From Flavobacterium soyangense (GTDB lineage Bacteria > Bacteroidota > Bacteroidia > Flavobacteriales > Flavobacteriaceae), in assembly GCF_015277675.1 (NCBI RefSeq), contig NZ_JADHEC010000020.1, positions 1 to 64,000 on the forward strand: DNA of 64,000 nucleotides, given 5' to 3'. The notes beneath the pieces were generated by a model. That model was not told the origin of the DNA, ran no database searches, and saw only the letters and a program-made list of their open reading frames with translations. Shown here one piece after another: positions 45,013-53,972 of this stretch (its first letter is position 1; each line of letters opens with the position of its first letter). A program made the translations under genes and the position numbers.

Positions 45013-46047
45013 TTAATTATAAATCTGAATTAAATTAGGTGAAAAATAAATAGTCACCGACTGTCCAATAATTTTTGTCAATGCCACTGATGAATCTTCG
45101 GTTTTGATAATTTTTTGTCCAGAAGCTGTTACCAATTTGTATTTTCTATGATTCCCTACGAAAATTACGTCTTCAATAGTAACTTTTAAAGAAATATTAG
45201 TCATTGAATCGAAAGAAACATTTTCAGGTCTGATGAACAAAATAGCTGTAGCTGAATTGATTTTGTGATCAAAATCAAATGTTTTATCTTCGAAAGTAAA
45301 CGAAGACGTATTTCCAGTTTTCACGGGAATCAAATTAGCTTCACCTATAAAACCGGCAACAAATTTTGTTTTTGGATGATTGTACAAAGTCTGACTATCA
45401 GACAATTGTTCAATAATTCCTTGATTCATCACTGCAATTCGATCAGACATCGTTAGTGCTTCTTCCTGATCATGTGTCACATAAACAAAGGTTTTATTTA
45501 AATCTTTGTGCAATTGTTTCAATTCAAATTGCATTTGCTTTCTTAATTTTAAATCCAATGCGCCAAGCGGTTCGTCCAACAATAAGATTTCAGGATCGGG
45601 AGCAATCGCTCTGGCAATGGCAACTCTTTGCTGTTGTCCACCAGACATTTCAAAAGGTTTTCTGGTTTTGAAAGCTTCCATTTGAACCAATTCCAGCATT
45701 TCATCTACTCTTTTGTTAATCTCCGATTTACTCAATTTCAATTGGTGCAAACCAAAAGCAATGTTATCTGCCACGTTCAAATGTGGAAACAAAGCATAGT
45801 TTTGAAAAACCGTATTCACGTTCCTTTTATAAGGAGGCAAATTCGTAATATCCAGATTACTTAGTAAAACCTGCCCGCTGTCAGGCATTTCAAAACCGGC
45901 AATCATTCGCAAAGTGGTAGTTTTCCCGCATCCACTGGGTCCCAAAATGGTTAAGAATTCCCCATCCTTAATTTGTAAATCCAAATTATTGACGATATGA
46001 GAACTCCCGAACGATTTATTAATGGCTTTTAATTCTAATTTACTCAT
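45013..46047 (-). CDS. potA: Spermidine/putrescine-type ABC transporter ATPase
   Basis: 344 aa. Walker [13 protein letters not shown], signature [15 protein letters not shown], Walker [14 protein letters not shown]-loop [10 protein letters not shown], and a C-terminal TOBE-like regulatory region (about 240-344). PotA-family energiser of the PotBC permeases on the cytoplasmic face. Substrate class deduced from family and from the potB, potC and potD neighbours. Confidence 0.88.
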   Translation of the reverse strand: MSKLELKAINKSFGSSHIVNNLDLQIKDGEFLTILGPSGCGKTTTLRMIAGFEMPDSGQVLLSNLDITNLPPYKRNVNTVFQNYALFPHLNVADNIAFGLHQLKLSKSEINKRVDEMLELVQMEAFKTRKPFEMSGGQQQRVAIARAIAPDPEILLLDEPLGALDLKLRKQMQFELKQLHKDLNKTFVYVTHDQEEALTMSDRIAVMNQGIIEQLSDSQTLYNHPKTKFVAGFIGEANLIPVKTGNTSSFTFEDKTFDFDHKINSATAILFIRPENVSFDSMTNISLKVTIEDVIFVGNHRKYKLVTASGQKIIKTEDSSVALTKIIGQSVTIYFSPNLIQIYN

Positions 46048-46124
46048 TTTAAAAAATTATTTTAAATTTTGAATTATAAATATTGATTTTACAACTGTAT
46101 TCAATTTTAAATTTATAATTATTA

Positions 46125-46898
46125 TTACTTTTCTTTATTAAATTTTAACGACATAAAAATAGCCGTTGATGAAACCAAAAACACTAATGTTGCCACAGCA
46201 TTTACTTCAGGTGTTATTCCGCGACGCATCATCCCGTAAATCTCGATTGGCAGGGTATTTTCTCTTGAAATCAAGAAAAAAGTAACCGGAATTTCATCCA
46301 TCGAAAGTACCAAAGACAATAAAACAGCACCAATTATGGCCGTTTTTATGTTTGGCAAAATCACCTTGAAGAAAGCCTGCAATGGATTTGCTCCCAAATC
46401 GAAAGCCGCCATCTCTAAATACGGATCTAATTTTTTGAATCGAGCCAAGATTTGCGTAATCATAATTGCTATCAAAAAGGTCGTGTGACCAATTAAAACC
46501 GCTGTCAACGAAAGCGGAATTCCTATCATTGGAAAAAAGCTCAACATCGCCACACCAGTTACAATTCCAGGCAAGGTTATTGGTAATAAAATGATTTTTA
46601 ACAATAAACTTTTTCCAAAATAATTGTATTTATGCAAAGCATAAGCCGATGGAATTCCAATAATTAAAGCGGCAATTGTACTTGAAATAGCAATAAAAAA
46701 ACTAATTTGAACTGCCTGAATCATTGATTTATTATGAAACAATTTTACGTACCAATCAAACGAATAATGTTCGATAGGAAAGGAACTCACCGACTCTTTG
46801 TTGAATGAAAACCAAATAATAATGAGTATCGGGAAATATAAAAACCACAACACTGAAAATGCAGAAAAGGAAACGATAAAGGATCTAAGTTTATTCAT
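46125..46898 (-). CDS. potC: Spermidine/putrescine-type ABC permease (PotC)
   Basis: 257 aa, six hydrophobic helices. Typical PotC start IVSFSAFSVLWFLYFPILIIIWFSFN and the EAA loop as MAAFDLGANPLQAFFKVILPNIKT. Inner-membrane permease, paired with PotB encoded 2 bp upstream (46901). Confidence 0.87.
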   Translation of the reverse strand: MNKLRSFIVSFSAFSVLWFLYFPILIIIWFSFNKESVSSFPIEHYSFDWYVKLFHNKSMIQAVQISFFIAISSTIAALIIGIPSAYALHKYNYFGKSLLLKIILLPITLPGIVTGVAMLSFFPMIGIPLSLTAVLIGHTTFLIAIMITQILARFKKLDPYLEMAAFDLGANPLQAFFKVILPNIKTAIIGAVLLSLVLSMDEIPVTFFLISRENTLPIEIYGMMRRGITPEVNAVATLVFLVSSTAIFMSLKFNKEK

Positions 46899-46900
46899 AA

Positions 46901-47746
46901 TTATTGTGTTTCGTGTTTTTTTTCATAGCGCGATGAGAATTCCAATAATAGAAAAACCAAAACCAATAAAACCACTCCTACTGCCGAACCCAATGGTTTA
47001 TCATTGGATGTTCCAAATAAATTTTGGACAATATTCGAGATAAATAATGTGTTTGGTCCTCCCAAAAGTGATGCTGCAAGGAAATCGCCCAAGGTTAAGA
47101 CCAGCGCTAGTGTTCCTCCCGAAATTACTCCCGGCAAGATCAAAGGAAAAATCACCTTCCAGAATGTCTTCCAGGAATTGGCCCCTAAGTCTTTGCTGGC
47201 TTCCACCAATGATTTTGAAATTTGCTCAAATGAAGTATAAATTGGAATACAGACAAATGGCAAAAAGATATAAATCAAACAAAGAATTACAGAAAAATCG
47301 GAATATAAAACGAACCTCAAGGGTTTGTCTATTATCCCCAAATTCATTAGTGAAGAATTAAAAATTCCTTGTTCTCCCAAAATGATTTTCCAAGCATACG
47401 CCCTCACAATGTAAGACATCCAAAAAGGCAAAACTATAAGTGTATAATAAAATGATTTGTGCTTTTGCACTTTGAATGCAATAAAATAAGCCAATGGCAA
47501 ACTCAACAAAATGCAAACCAAAGCTACGATTATGGCATAAATAAAGGTTCTTGTGAGCGTTTCGTAATACAACGGATTAGTAAATATTTTGATATACGAA
47601 TCCAAATTGAAATGATAAATCACTTTACCAAAATCATCGGTTGTCAAAACACTTTGCGTTAAAATAAAACAATAGGGTAAAACCAAAAACAGGAACAACC
47701 ACAGTAAAAGCGGTGTCAGAAGGAAGTATTTGTTTGCTTTTTTCAT
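46901..47746 (-). CDS. potB: Spermidine/putrescine-type ABC permease (PotB)
   Basis: 281 aa, six helices. FLLTPLLLWLFLFLVLPYCFI at the N-terminus and the EAA loop EASKDLGANSWKTFWKVIFPLILPG. The two bp between this stop and the next start suggest translational coupling with potC. Confidence 0.87.
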   Translation of the reverse strand: MKKANKYFLLTPLLLWLFLFLVLPYCFILTQSVLTTDDFGKVIYHFNLDSYIKIFTNPLYYETLTRTFIYAIIVALVCILLSLPLAYFIAFKVQKHKSFYYTLIVLPFWMSYIVRAYAWKIILGEQGIFNSSLMNLGIIDKPLRFVLYSDFSVILCLIYIFLPFVCIPIYTSFEQISKSLVEASKDLGANSWKTFWKVIFPLILPGVISGGTLALVLTLGDFLAASLLGGPNTLFISNIVQNLFGTSNDKPLGSAVGVVLLVLVFLLLEFSSRYEKKHETQ

Positions 47747-47763
47747 TATAATCTTTTAGTAAT

Positions 47764-48840
47764 TTAAAAAATATCAAAAACAGCCGTAGCCATTCTTTTT
47801 GTGATTTGGCCGTCTTTCAAGGTTTCTGATAAAATCAATTTTTGTGCGGTTTCATTGTCTAAAACTTCGTCCATCGAACGAATATCTCCACACGGAACAT
47901 TGTTGTTTTTTAGCTCCTTTAATAGTGTTTTACTATCAAATTTTAAAAATGCTTTCGCCAATATTTTTCCCAATTTCTTTCGATTTTGAACCCGAATAGA
48001 ATTTGATTTAAATAAATCTAAAGCATTAATATTTTCCATATTCAGACATTTACAAAGCGATGAAAATTGTTTATCATTCCCAACAGCAAGCACAATCGCT
48101 TTACCATCATTGGTATAAAAAGTTTCTCCATAAGGAGCAATATTCGGATGCAAACTTCCCATTCTTAGAGGAATTTCACCACCCATTAAATAGTTCGTCG
48201 CTTGATTTGCCAATGACGAAAGTGCTGCATTATATAACGAAATGTGAGCCGTTGCTCCCAAACCAGTTTTGGAACGTTGCAATAAAGCCACCAAAATCGC
48301 TTCTTTCAACTGATGCGCAGCTAAAACATCTATCAATGCAATTGGCATTTTTAATGGAACCCCATCCGCTTCGCCATTGATGTACATAAAACCGGCTTCG
48401 GCTTGAAGAACTACATCAAAAGCTGGAGTTTCATCATCAATACCATAACCACTAATTTGGGCATAAATTAGTTTTGGGAATTTTTTGCGCAAAGCAATCG
48501 CATCCAATCCTAATTTTTTTGCTGATGAAGGCTTGAAATTAGAAATCACGACATCTGCCGAAGCAATATGATTCAACACCATTTCGAAATCTGCAGCCTT
48601 TTTTAAATCTGCCCAAAGAATAGTTTTGTTGTAATTCACACTACTATAATAGGCAGATTGAAGGTTTTCTTTTTCTGTTTCCAAACGCCAACTTCGCGTT
48701 ATATCTCCATTATTTGAAGGGTTTTCAACTTTTAGAACTTTTGCTCCAAGTTCAGCAAAGAACATTCCAACAGCTAGACCAGCCAAAACTCCTGCAAGCT
48801 CAACTACTTTTAAATCAGCAAACAATTCTTGTTTTTGCAT
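47764..48840 (-). CDS. CaiB/BaiF (class III) CoA-transferase family protein
   Basis: 358 aa. N-terminus DLKVVELAGVLAGLAVGMFFAELGAKVLKVENP is the class III CoA-transferase signature; SNFKPSSAKKLG and the catalytic Asp in ALIDVLAAHQ (about residue 180) follow. Moves CoA between carboxylates. Shorter than many homologues (about 400 aa) but with both ends intact. It sits between the transporter permease and binding-protein genes, which is unusual and implies an acyl-CoA step in the pathway. Confidence 0.85.
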   Translation of the reverse strand: MQKQELFADLKVVELAGVLAGLAVGMFFAELGAKVLKVENPSNNGDITRSWRLETEKENLQSAYYSSVNYNKTILWADLKKAADFEMVLNHIASADVVISNFKPSSAKKLGLDAIALRKKFPKLIYAQISGYGIDDETPAFDVVLQAEAGFMYINGEADGVPLKMPIALIDVLAAHQLKEAILVALLQRSKTGLGATAHISLYNAALSSLANQATNYLMGGEIPLRMGSLHPNIAPYGETFYTNDGKAIVLAVGNDKQFSSLCKCLNMENINALDLFKSNSIRVQNRKKLGKILAKAFLKFDSKTLLKELKNNNVPCGDIRSMDEVLDNETAQKLILSETLKDGQITKRMATAVFDIF

Positions 48841-48866
48841 CTAGAAATAATGGAATCAAAAAAAAT

Positions 48867-49958
48867 TTATTGATTTTTTACTTCGCTCCAAATTTCGTTG
48901 TAACGTTTTCTGTTTTTTACAGGTTGCCAGAAATTCAAGGTTTTAAACATAGAATCCATACTTGCCACGCCCATTAATTTTTGGGTTTCAGGAGTCAAAA
49001 GTGCATTAGCTTCTGGGTTTGAAACATAATATTGGGTAAATTCAGCAACTTTAGCCATAACTTTTGGAGAAGAAACATAATCCAACCAAAGTTGCGCCAA
49101 TTGTTTGTTTTTAGCATCTTTTACAATCATCAAACGGTCAATCCAACCTGTTGCTCCTTCTTTTGGAATCACAGATTTGATATTCATTCCTTGTTTGTTT
49201 AAGTTAGCTGGAGTTAACGGCCAACCCACAGCAGCAACAATTTCTTTGTTTTTAAAAAGGTTATCTAATTCCCCTGCCGAAGCCCAGTTTTTACGAACTT
49301 GAGGTTTCATTGCAACCAATTTTGCTTTACAGGCAGCTAATTGTTCTTCAGTCATATTGTACAAAACAGATTGGTCTGTTTTGTCATAGCCCAACATTTG
49401 AGCTGCTAAATAAATAGTCGAAATATCATCGTACAAGGCAATTTTTCCTTTGTATTTTGGATCCATAAACAAATCCCAAGATGTTGGAGTTTCTTTAATC
49501 ACATCGGCATCATAGATTAAATAATCTGGTCCCCAAGTAAAAGGCATACCATAAGTTTTACCGTCTTTTTGAACATCTTTCATTCCCACGAGAACTGGAG
49601 AAAGTGATTTCCAAGCTGCAATTTGACTTTCATCAATTGGCTCTACCAAACCAGATTCAACAATATAACCAGCAACATCAGACGACGGTGTGATAACATC
49701 ATAACTCGAGCCACCACCACTTTGTAATTTAGAAACCAATTCATCCGAAGAACCAAAATAAGTTCCTTTGACAGTAACTCCATATTTTTCTTCAAATGCT
49801 TTGGTAAACGAAGCATCGGCATAGCCTTCCCAAGCTAGAATATTCAAAGTTGAACCTTTTAATGCCGCTAAATCTAATGTTTTAGCTTCTTCCGTTTTTT
49901 TGCCACAGCTTGAAACCAAGCCAGCAATTAATAGTAATGATACTACGATTTTTTTCAT
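48867..49958 (-). CDS. potD: Spermidine/putrescine-type substrate-binding lipoprotein (PotD)
   Basis: 363 aa. Signal with lipobox GLVSSC (about residue 18), then LNILAWEGYADASFTKAFEEKYG and SSDELVSKLQSGGGSSYDVITPSS as in PotD/PotF. Binds the substrate in the periplasm and delivers it to PotBC. Nearly contiguous with the CoA-transferase (26 bp) and a GNAT gene (38 bp upstream). Confidence 0.88.
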   Translation of the reverse strand: MKKIVVSLLLIAGLVSSCGKKTEEAKTLDLAALKGSTLNILAWEGYADASFTKAFEEKYGVTVKGTYFGSSDELVSKLQSGGGSSYDVITPSSDVAGYIVESGLVEPIDESQIAAWKSLSPVLVGMKDVQKDGKTYGMPFTWGPDYLIYDADVIKETPTSWDLFMDPKYKGKIALYDDISTIYLAAQMLGYDKTDQSVLYNMTEEQLAACKAKLVAMKPQVRKNWASAGELDNLFKNKEIVAAVGWPLTPANLNKQGMNIKSVIPKEGATGWIDRLMIVKDAKNKQLAQLWLDYVSSPKVMAKVAEFTQYYVSNPEANALLTPETQKLMGVASMDSMFKTLNFWQPVKNRKRYNEIWSEVKNQ

Positions 49959-49996
49959 TTTTTTAGTTTTATTGGTTATTGTTAATAGAAAAATAA

Positions 49997-50647
49997 TTAG
50001 TGATTTTCGCTTAATTTAGTATTTGGATCCAAAGGCCAGTACATTAATACCGAACAATTTCCGCTTCGTGGATCGTCTAAATAATCGAATAATGGTTCCA
50101 CCAAAATGAATCCACATTTGGTTTGAGCCGTAACCGTTGGGTCAATAATTTCGCCTTTGATTAATTTGTCGCAATATTCGGCAATGTTCATTTGGTCTTT
50201 CACTTTGTCAAATCCAATAGGCATTCCGGCTGTCATTTGGCCTTTAGTTCCCATGGCTCTAGCAACTTCCTGACGCGCATTATAGATTTCCCGTCCAATT
50301 CCTTTTCCTTGATAATCAGGATGAACTGAAACGTCTAATCCATAAAGCCAATCCGCTTTTGGGTCGTGCGTTCCTAGCCATAAATTATCTGAAATCTCTA
50401 AGAAAGTATGATGTCCTTTGTGGTAATTTTGCATCAAAGTAGTTGTTGCAGCAATAACTCTATCTCCATCTAAAACAATCATTTGTCCTTCAGGAAAAAT
50501 TTCAATATGCCTTTTATATTGCGCTTCTGTCATTAATTCCTCTTCCGACAAAGTTGGAAAAACAATTTTTTGAAGTTCAGCTTCTTGTTTTGCATATTCT
50601 GGAGTAGCTGTTTGCAATATATATTTGCCCAAAATTTCTTTTTTCAT
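49997..50647 (-). CDS. GNAT-family N-acetyltransferase (cluster paralogue 1)
   Basis: 216 aa. The acetyl-CoA loop is in VSVHPDYQGKGIGREIYNARQEVAR. C-terminal GNCSVLMYWPLDPN matches the two other GNATs at 57004 and 57681, so the three are paralogues. GNATs near polyamine genes often acetylate polyamines or amine intermediates; the acceptor is inferred only. This is the most divergent member of the trio. Confidence 0.8.
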   Translation of the reverse strand: MKKEILGKYILQTATPEYAKQEAELQKIVFPTLSEEELMTEAQYKRHIEIFPEGQMIVLDGDRVIAATTTLMQNYHKGHHTFLEISDNLWLGTHDPKADWLYGLDVSVHPDYQGKGIGREIYNARQEVARAMGTKGQMTAGMPIGFDKVKDQMNIAEYCDKLIKGEIIDPTVTAQTKCGFILVEPLFDYLDDPRSGNCSVLMYWPLDPNTKLSENH

Positions 50648-50664
50648 AATTTGATGTATTTACA

Positions 50665-50691
50665 CCTGACAGGTTTTAAAAACCTGTCAGG
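50665..50691. repeat. Perfect 27-bp palindrome
   Basis: CCTGACAGGTTTT, a central A, AAAACCTGTCAGG. It lies in the 51-bp gap between the ALDH and GNAT genes. Shares CCTGTCA/TGACAGG with the hairpin at 950-981, so it may be a dispersed flavobacterial element or an intraoperonic terminator/stabiliser. Confidence 0.85.
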
Positions 50692-50698
50692 CATTGTA

Positions 50699-52120
50699 TT
50701 AAGACATATTTCCGTAACTGATTAATTTTAATTCTAGGTATTCTTTCAATCCTTCAGAACCCGATTCGTGACCAATTCCGCTACTTTTTATTCCAACAAA
50801 AGGTAATTCTGTTCCGTGAGCCGCCCATTCATTGATTCCCACCATTCCAAATTCTAGATTCTCAGCATAGAAATTAGCGGTTTTGATGTGATTCGTAAAC
50901 ACGTAAGAAGCCAAACCAAATTCAGTGTCATTCGCCCATTCGAGCACCTGTTCTTTGGTTTCGAAAGGAATTACAATCATCAATGGTCCAAAAACTTCGG
51001 TCTTGATGAATTCTTGATTTTGTCTGGCTTCAATTAGAGCCGGATTAACGAAAAATCCTTTATCCGAAGCTTCTCCACCAATATGAATTGTTGCTCCTTC
51101 CCTTTTTGCTTTTTCGAGCATTGCCAAGGAATGTTTTTGCTGCGTTTTATTAATTAATGGTCCAACAAAATCAATATCGTCGCCATTAATTCCGGTTTTC
51201 AATTTCGAAATATCATCTTTTACAATGGAAACAAATTGATTAAATATATCCGAATGAACATAAAAACGTTGTGGAGAAACACAAACCTGACCACAATTTC
51301 TTAATTTGGCAACAATAGCCTGATGTGCAATTGCTTCCACATCTACATCTTTTTCGATAATTACCGGAGCATTTCCACCCAATTCAAGCGACAATTTAGT
51401 CGATGTTTTTGAAGCGCCATCCATCAGAATTTTTCCAACTCTGGTGCTTCCCGTAAAACTTATTTTTTTTAATAATGGGTTTTCAACCATCTCTGTTCCT
51501 GTAGAAATAGGTTCTGTGTTGATTAAGTTGAAAACTCCTTTTGGGATTCCGGCTTCGTGCAAAGCTTTTGCCATATTAAAACTAGACAAGGGCGTAAATT
51601 CTGAACCTCTCATTATCACGCTACAACCCGCTGCTAAAGCAGCCGCAACCGCTCTTGCAGGATTATAAGCTGGGAAATTCCAAGCGGTAATCACCCCAAC
51701 AACTCCTAAAGGTTGGTAAATTACCATAGAACGTTTGTCGATTCTGCTGGACGGAATCACTCGACCATAACTGCGTTTTCCTTCTTCGGCGTACCATTCA
51801 AAAAGGTTGGCCGAAACTTGCCATTCGCCACGGGATTCCAGCATTGGTTTTCCCGTTTCCAGCGAAGTTTCTTTGGCGAAAGCCTCCACATTGGCACGCA
51901 TATAATTGGCTGCCTTTTTCAGAAATTCAGCTCTAAAATAAGGCGTCGTGTTTTTCCAAGTTTTGAAAGAAGCATCGGCAGCAGCAATCGCTTTTTTACA
52001 ATCGGCAGCATTTCCGAAAGGAACTTTGTCTAAAATTTCTTCGGTAGATGGGCTTTGTAAATCCCAAGTTGCACCATCAATGGCGTCACACCATTCTCCG
52101 TTTATATATTGCTTTCTCAT
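50699..52120 (-). CDS. Aldehyde dehydrogenase, probable succinate-semialdehyde or amino-aldehyde dehydrogenase
   Basis: 473 aa from ATG 52120, which shares one base with the upstream stop (TAATG). The frame is open to 52261 but the extension is junk that overlaps the aminotransferase. YINGEWCDA start, NAD motif TAWNFPAYNPARAVAAAL, SLELGGNAPVII, Cys in NCGQVCVSPQRF, C-terminal PFVGIKSSGIGHESG. Likely acts after the aminotransferase with which it is translationally coupled. Confidence 0.85.
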   Translation of the reverse strand: MRKQYINGEWCDAIDGATWDLQSPSTEEILDKVPFGNAADCKKAIAAADASFKTWKNTTPYFRAEFLKKAANYMRANVEAFAKETSLETGKPMLESRGEWQVSANLFEWYAEEGKRSYGRVIPSSRIDKRSMVIYQPLGVVGVITAWNFPAYNPARAVAAALAAGCSVIMRGSEFTPLSSFNMAKALHEAGIPKGVFNLINTEPISTGTEMVENPLLKKISFTGSTRVGKILMDGASKTSTKLSLELGGNAPVIIEKDVDVEAIAHQAIVAKLRNCGQVCVSPQRFYVHSDIFNQFVSIVKDDISKLKTGINGDDIDFVGPLINKTQQKHSLAMLEKAKREGATIHIGGEASDKGFFVNPALIEARQNQEFIKTEVFGPLMIVIPFETKEQVLEWANDTEFGLASYVFTNHIKTANFYAENLEFGMVGINEWAAHGTELPFVGIKSSGIGHESGSEGLKEYLELKLISYGNMS

Positions 52121-53418
52121 TAGAGCACTTCTTTTATAGTTTCTTCCAAAATAGCCAACCCTTTTTCCAATATTTCGTCTTCGATAAATAAAGGGCTCAA
52201 TATTCGGATGCAATTTCCGTAGGTTCCGGAAGTGATGACAATTAATCCTTTTGCAAGACATTTATCAACAATTGCTTTTGTTGAAACTCCATCAGGAATT
52301 CCTGTTGTTGGATTTGTAAATTCGATTGCCAACATTGCGCCCAATCCGCGAACATCAGTAATGTTATTTGGATATTTTGACATCAATTGGTTGAACTTTT
52401 CACGAACAATTTCGCCCACTTTTTGACCGGCGGCATTGATGTTGTTATTTTGCATATAATTGATACTTGCCAATGAAGCTACACAACTCAATGGCCCACC
52501 AGGGTATGTTCCTCCAATAAGTCCAGGTTTAACAGCATCCATAATTTCGGCTTTGCCAATAACAGCTCCCATTGGCATTCCGCCACCCATAGATTTTGCC
52601 CAAGTGGATAAATCCGGAGTTACTCCAAAATGCTCGTAAGCTGCCCATTTTCCGGTACGTCCGAAACCGGATTGCACCTCATCAAAAATCAAGAAAATGT
52701 TATTTTCGGTACAGAATTTACGTAAATACTGCACATATTTTTTAGACGCTACGGTAAATCCGCCTTCGCCTTGCACCAATTCCATAATGATTGTAGCCGT
52801 TTGAGTTATCGAAACCGTTGATGAAAAAGTTTTGTGTAACTTCATAATCATCAAATCATCAAACTCATCCTGAGTCATTCTGGCGTTCATACTCGGTTTG
52901 TAATACGGATATTCCAAACGATACACTTCAGGAGCATACGGTCCAGCACCTTCTTTGTATTTCACGTTAGATGTCAAGGTCATTGCCATCATTGTGCGTC
53001 CGTGAAACGAACCGTCGTAACAAATAATTCCTGATTTTCCGGTTACGGCACGAGCAATTTTGATGGCGTTTTCAACAGATTCAGCTCCTGATAATGTCAG
53101 CATTACTTTGGTGGAATCTCCGTGAGGAAGTATTTCGCACAATTTTTCGGTTAAGTCCAGATATTGCTCATAGACAGAAACATTAAATGAAGCGTGAATA
53201 AATTTATCAGCTTGATTTTTTATGGCTTCAATAATTTCGGGCACACCGTGTCCTGCGTTATTTACTCCAATTCCTCCTGCGAAATCTATTAATTCTCTAC
53301 CATCGGCGTCAATTACTATCGCTCCTTTGGCTGATTGAATGCTGGAAGGATTGAAAATTCCCAAAGCGTTTGGTACACTTTTTTTTCTTCTCTCGTATAA
53401 TTTGTCTGTATTATTCAT
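52120..53418 (-). CDS. Class III aminotransferase (4-aminobutyrate/polyamine type)
   Basis: 432 aa. GELIDFAGGIGVNNAGHGVPEI, SGAESVENAIKIARAVTGKSGII, FHGRTMMAMTLT, VQGEGGFTVAS, DEVQSGFGRTG, and the PLP Lys in STWAKSMGGGMPMGAVIG. Transfers an amino group from GABA, putrescine or another omega-amino compound to 2-oxoglutarate or pyruvate. Its start overlaps the lrp stop by 8 bp. Confidence 0.88.
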   Translation of the reverse strand: MNNTDKLYERRKKSVPNALGIFNPSSIQSAKGAIVIDADGRELIDFAGGIGVNNAGHGVPEIIEAIKNQADKFIHASFNVSVYEQYLDLTEKLCEILPHGDSTKVMLTLSGAESVENAIKIARAVTGKSGIICYDGSFHGRTMMAMTLTSNVKYKEGAGPYAPEVYRLEYPYYKPSMNARMTQDEFDDLMIMKLHKTFSSTVSITQTATIIMELVQGEGGFTVASKKYVQYLRKFCTENNIFLIFDEVQSGFGRTGKWAAYEHFGVTPDLSTWAKSMGGGMPMGAVIGKAEIMDAVKPGLIGGTYPGGPLSCVASLASINYMQNNNINAAGQKVGEIVREKFNQLMSKYPNNITDVRGLGAMLAIEFTNPTTGIPDGVSTKAIVDKCLAKGLIVITSGTYGNCIRILSPLFIEDEILEKGLAILEETIKEVL

Positions 53419-53896
53419 TGTTTTTGCTTGATAATTTTGCTAATTCTAAATTGGGTTGTGAAATTTTATATATTTTCATATACATATTGGTTTTGGTATC
53501 AAAAACACCGTCCAAAACGTGTATTTTTTTGCCAATCAATTCATTGAGATGTTCCATATCGCGGCACATTACATTGGCTTCAATGTCAAAATCGCCGGAT
53601 ACCAATGCCAAAAAACTAATTTCCGGCAACTTTATTAATTCTTCAAAAATAGAGTTCATAAACGTCTTTGGTTTAACCGAAATTAAGACACTTGCATAGG
53701 CATTAAATCCAATTTTATTGGGATCAATCCTGCCAATTATTTTCAAAGTGCCATCTTCGACCAAATTTATAAAACGGTGTCGAATCGTGCTCACAGCTAC
53801 ATTAATTTCTTTCGAAATTTCCGTAAATGACATTCTGCCGTCTTTTTGAAGCAGTTTCAATATCTGGTAATCTAATTCGTCGTCGAGTGCGCTCAT
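53411..53896 (-). CDS. Lrp/AsnC-family transcriptional regulator
   Basis: 161 aa from ATG 53896; the longer frame includes a repeat-like N-terminus encoded by the inverted repeat region. HTH domain LDYQILKLLQKDGRMSFTEISKEINVAVSTIRHRF, and RAM effector domain with VSGDFDIEANVM. Typical regulator of amino-acid/amine catabolism that probably controls this cluster, positioned in its middle. A large inverted repeat (53917-53969) precedes it. Confidence 0.88.
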   Translation of the reverse strand: MSALDDELDYQILKLLQKDGRMSFTEISKEINVAVSTIRHRFINLVEDGTLKIIGRIDPNKIGFNAYASVLISVKPKTFMNSIFEELIKLPEISFLALVSGDFDIEANVMCRDMEHLNELIGKKIHVLDGVFDTKTNMYMKIYKISQPNLELAKLSSKNNE

Positions 53897-53916
53897 TGGT
53901 TGTTGGTTGTTGGTTA

Positions 53917-53969
53917 TTGGTTGACAGTTGTTCTTGTTAATTTTCCATAAACCAACAACTGTCAACCAA
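53917..53969. repeat. 16-bp inverted repeat in the lrp leader
   Basis: TTGGTTGACAGTTGTT (53917-53932) and its exact complement (53954-53969) lie between the amidohydrolase stop and the lrp start. Left of it are further GGTTGTT-type repeats. Strong hairpin, no T-run. Confidence 0.85.
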
Positions 53970-53972
53970 CAA

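Noticed and set aside
52121..52261. N-terminal extension of the aldehyde dehydrogenase
   Set aside because: It overlaps the aminotransferase 3' end and reads as out-of-frame sequence; the family start is at 52120.
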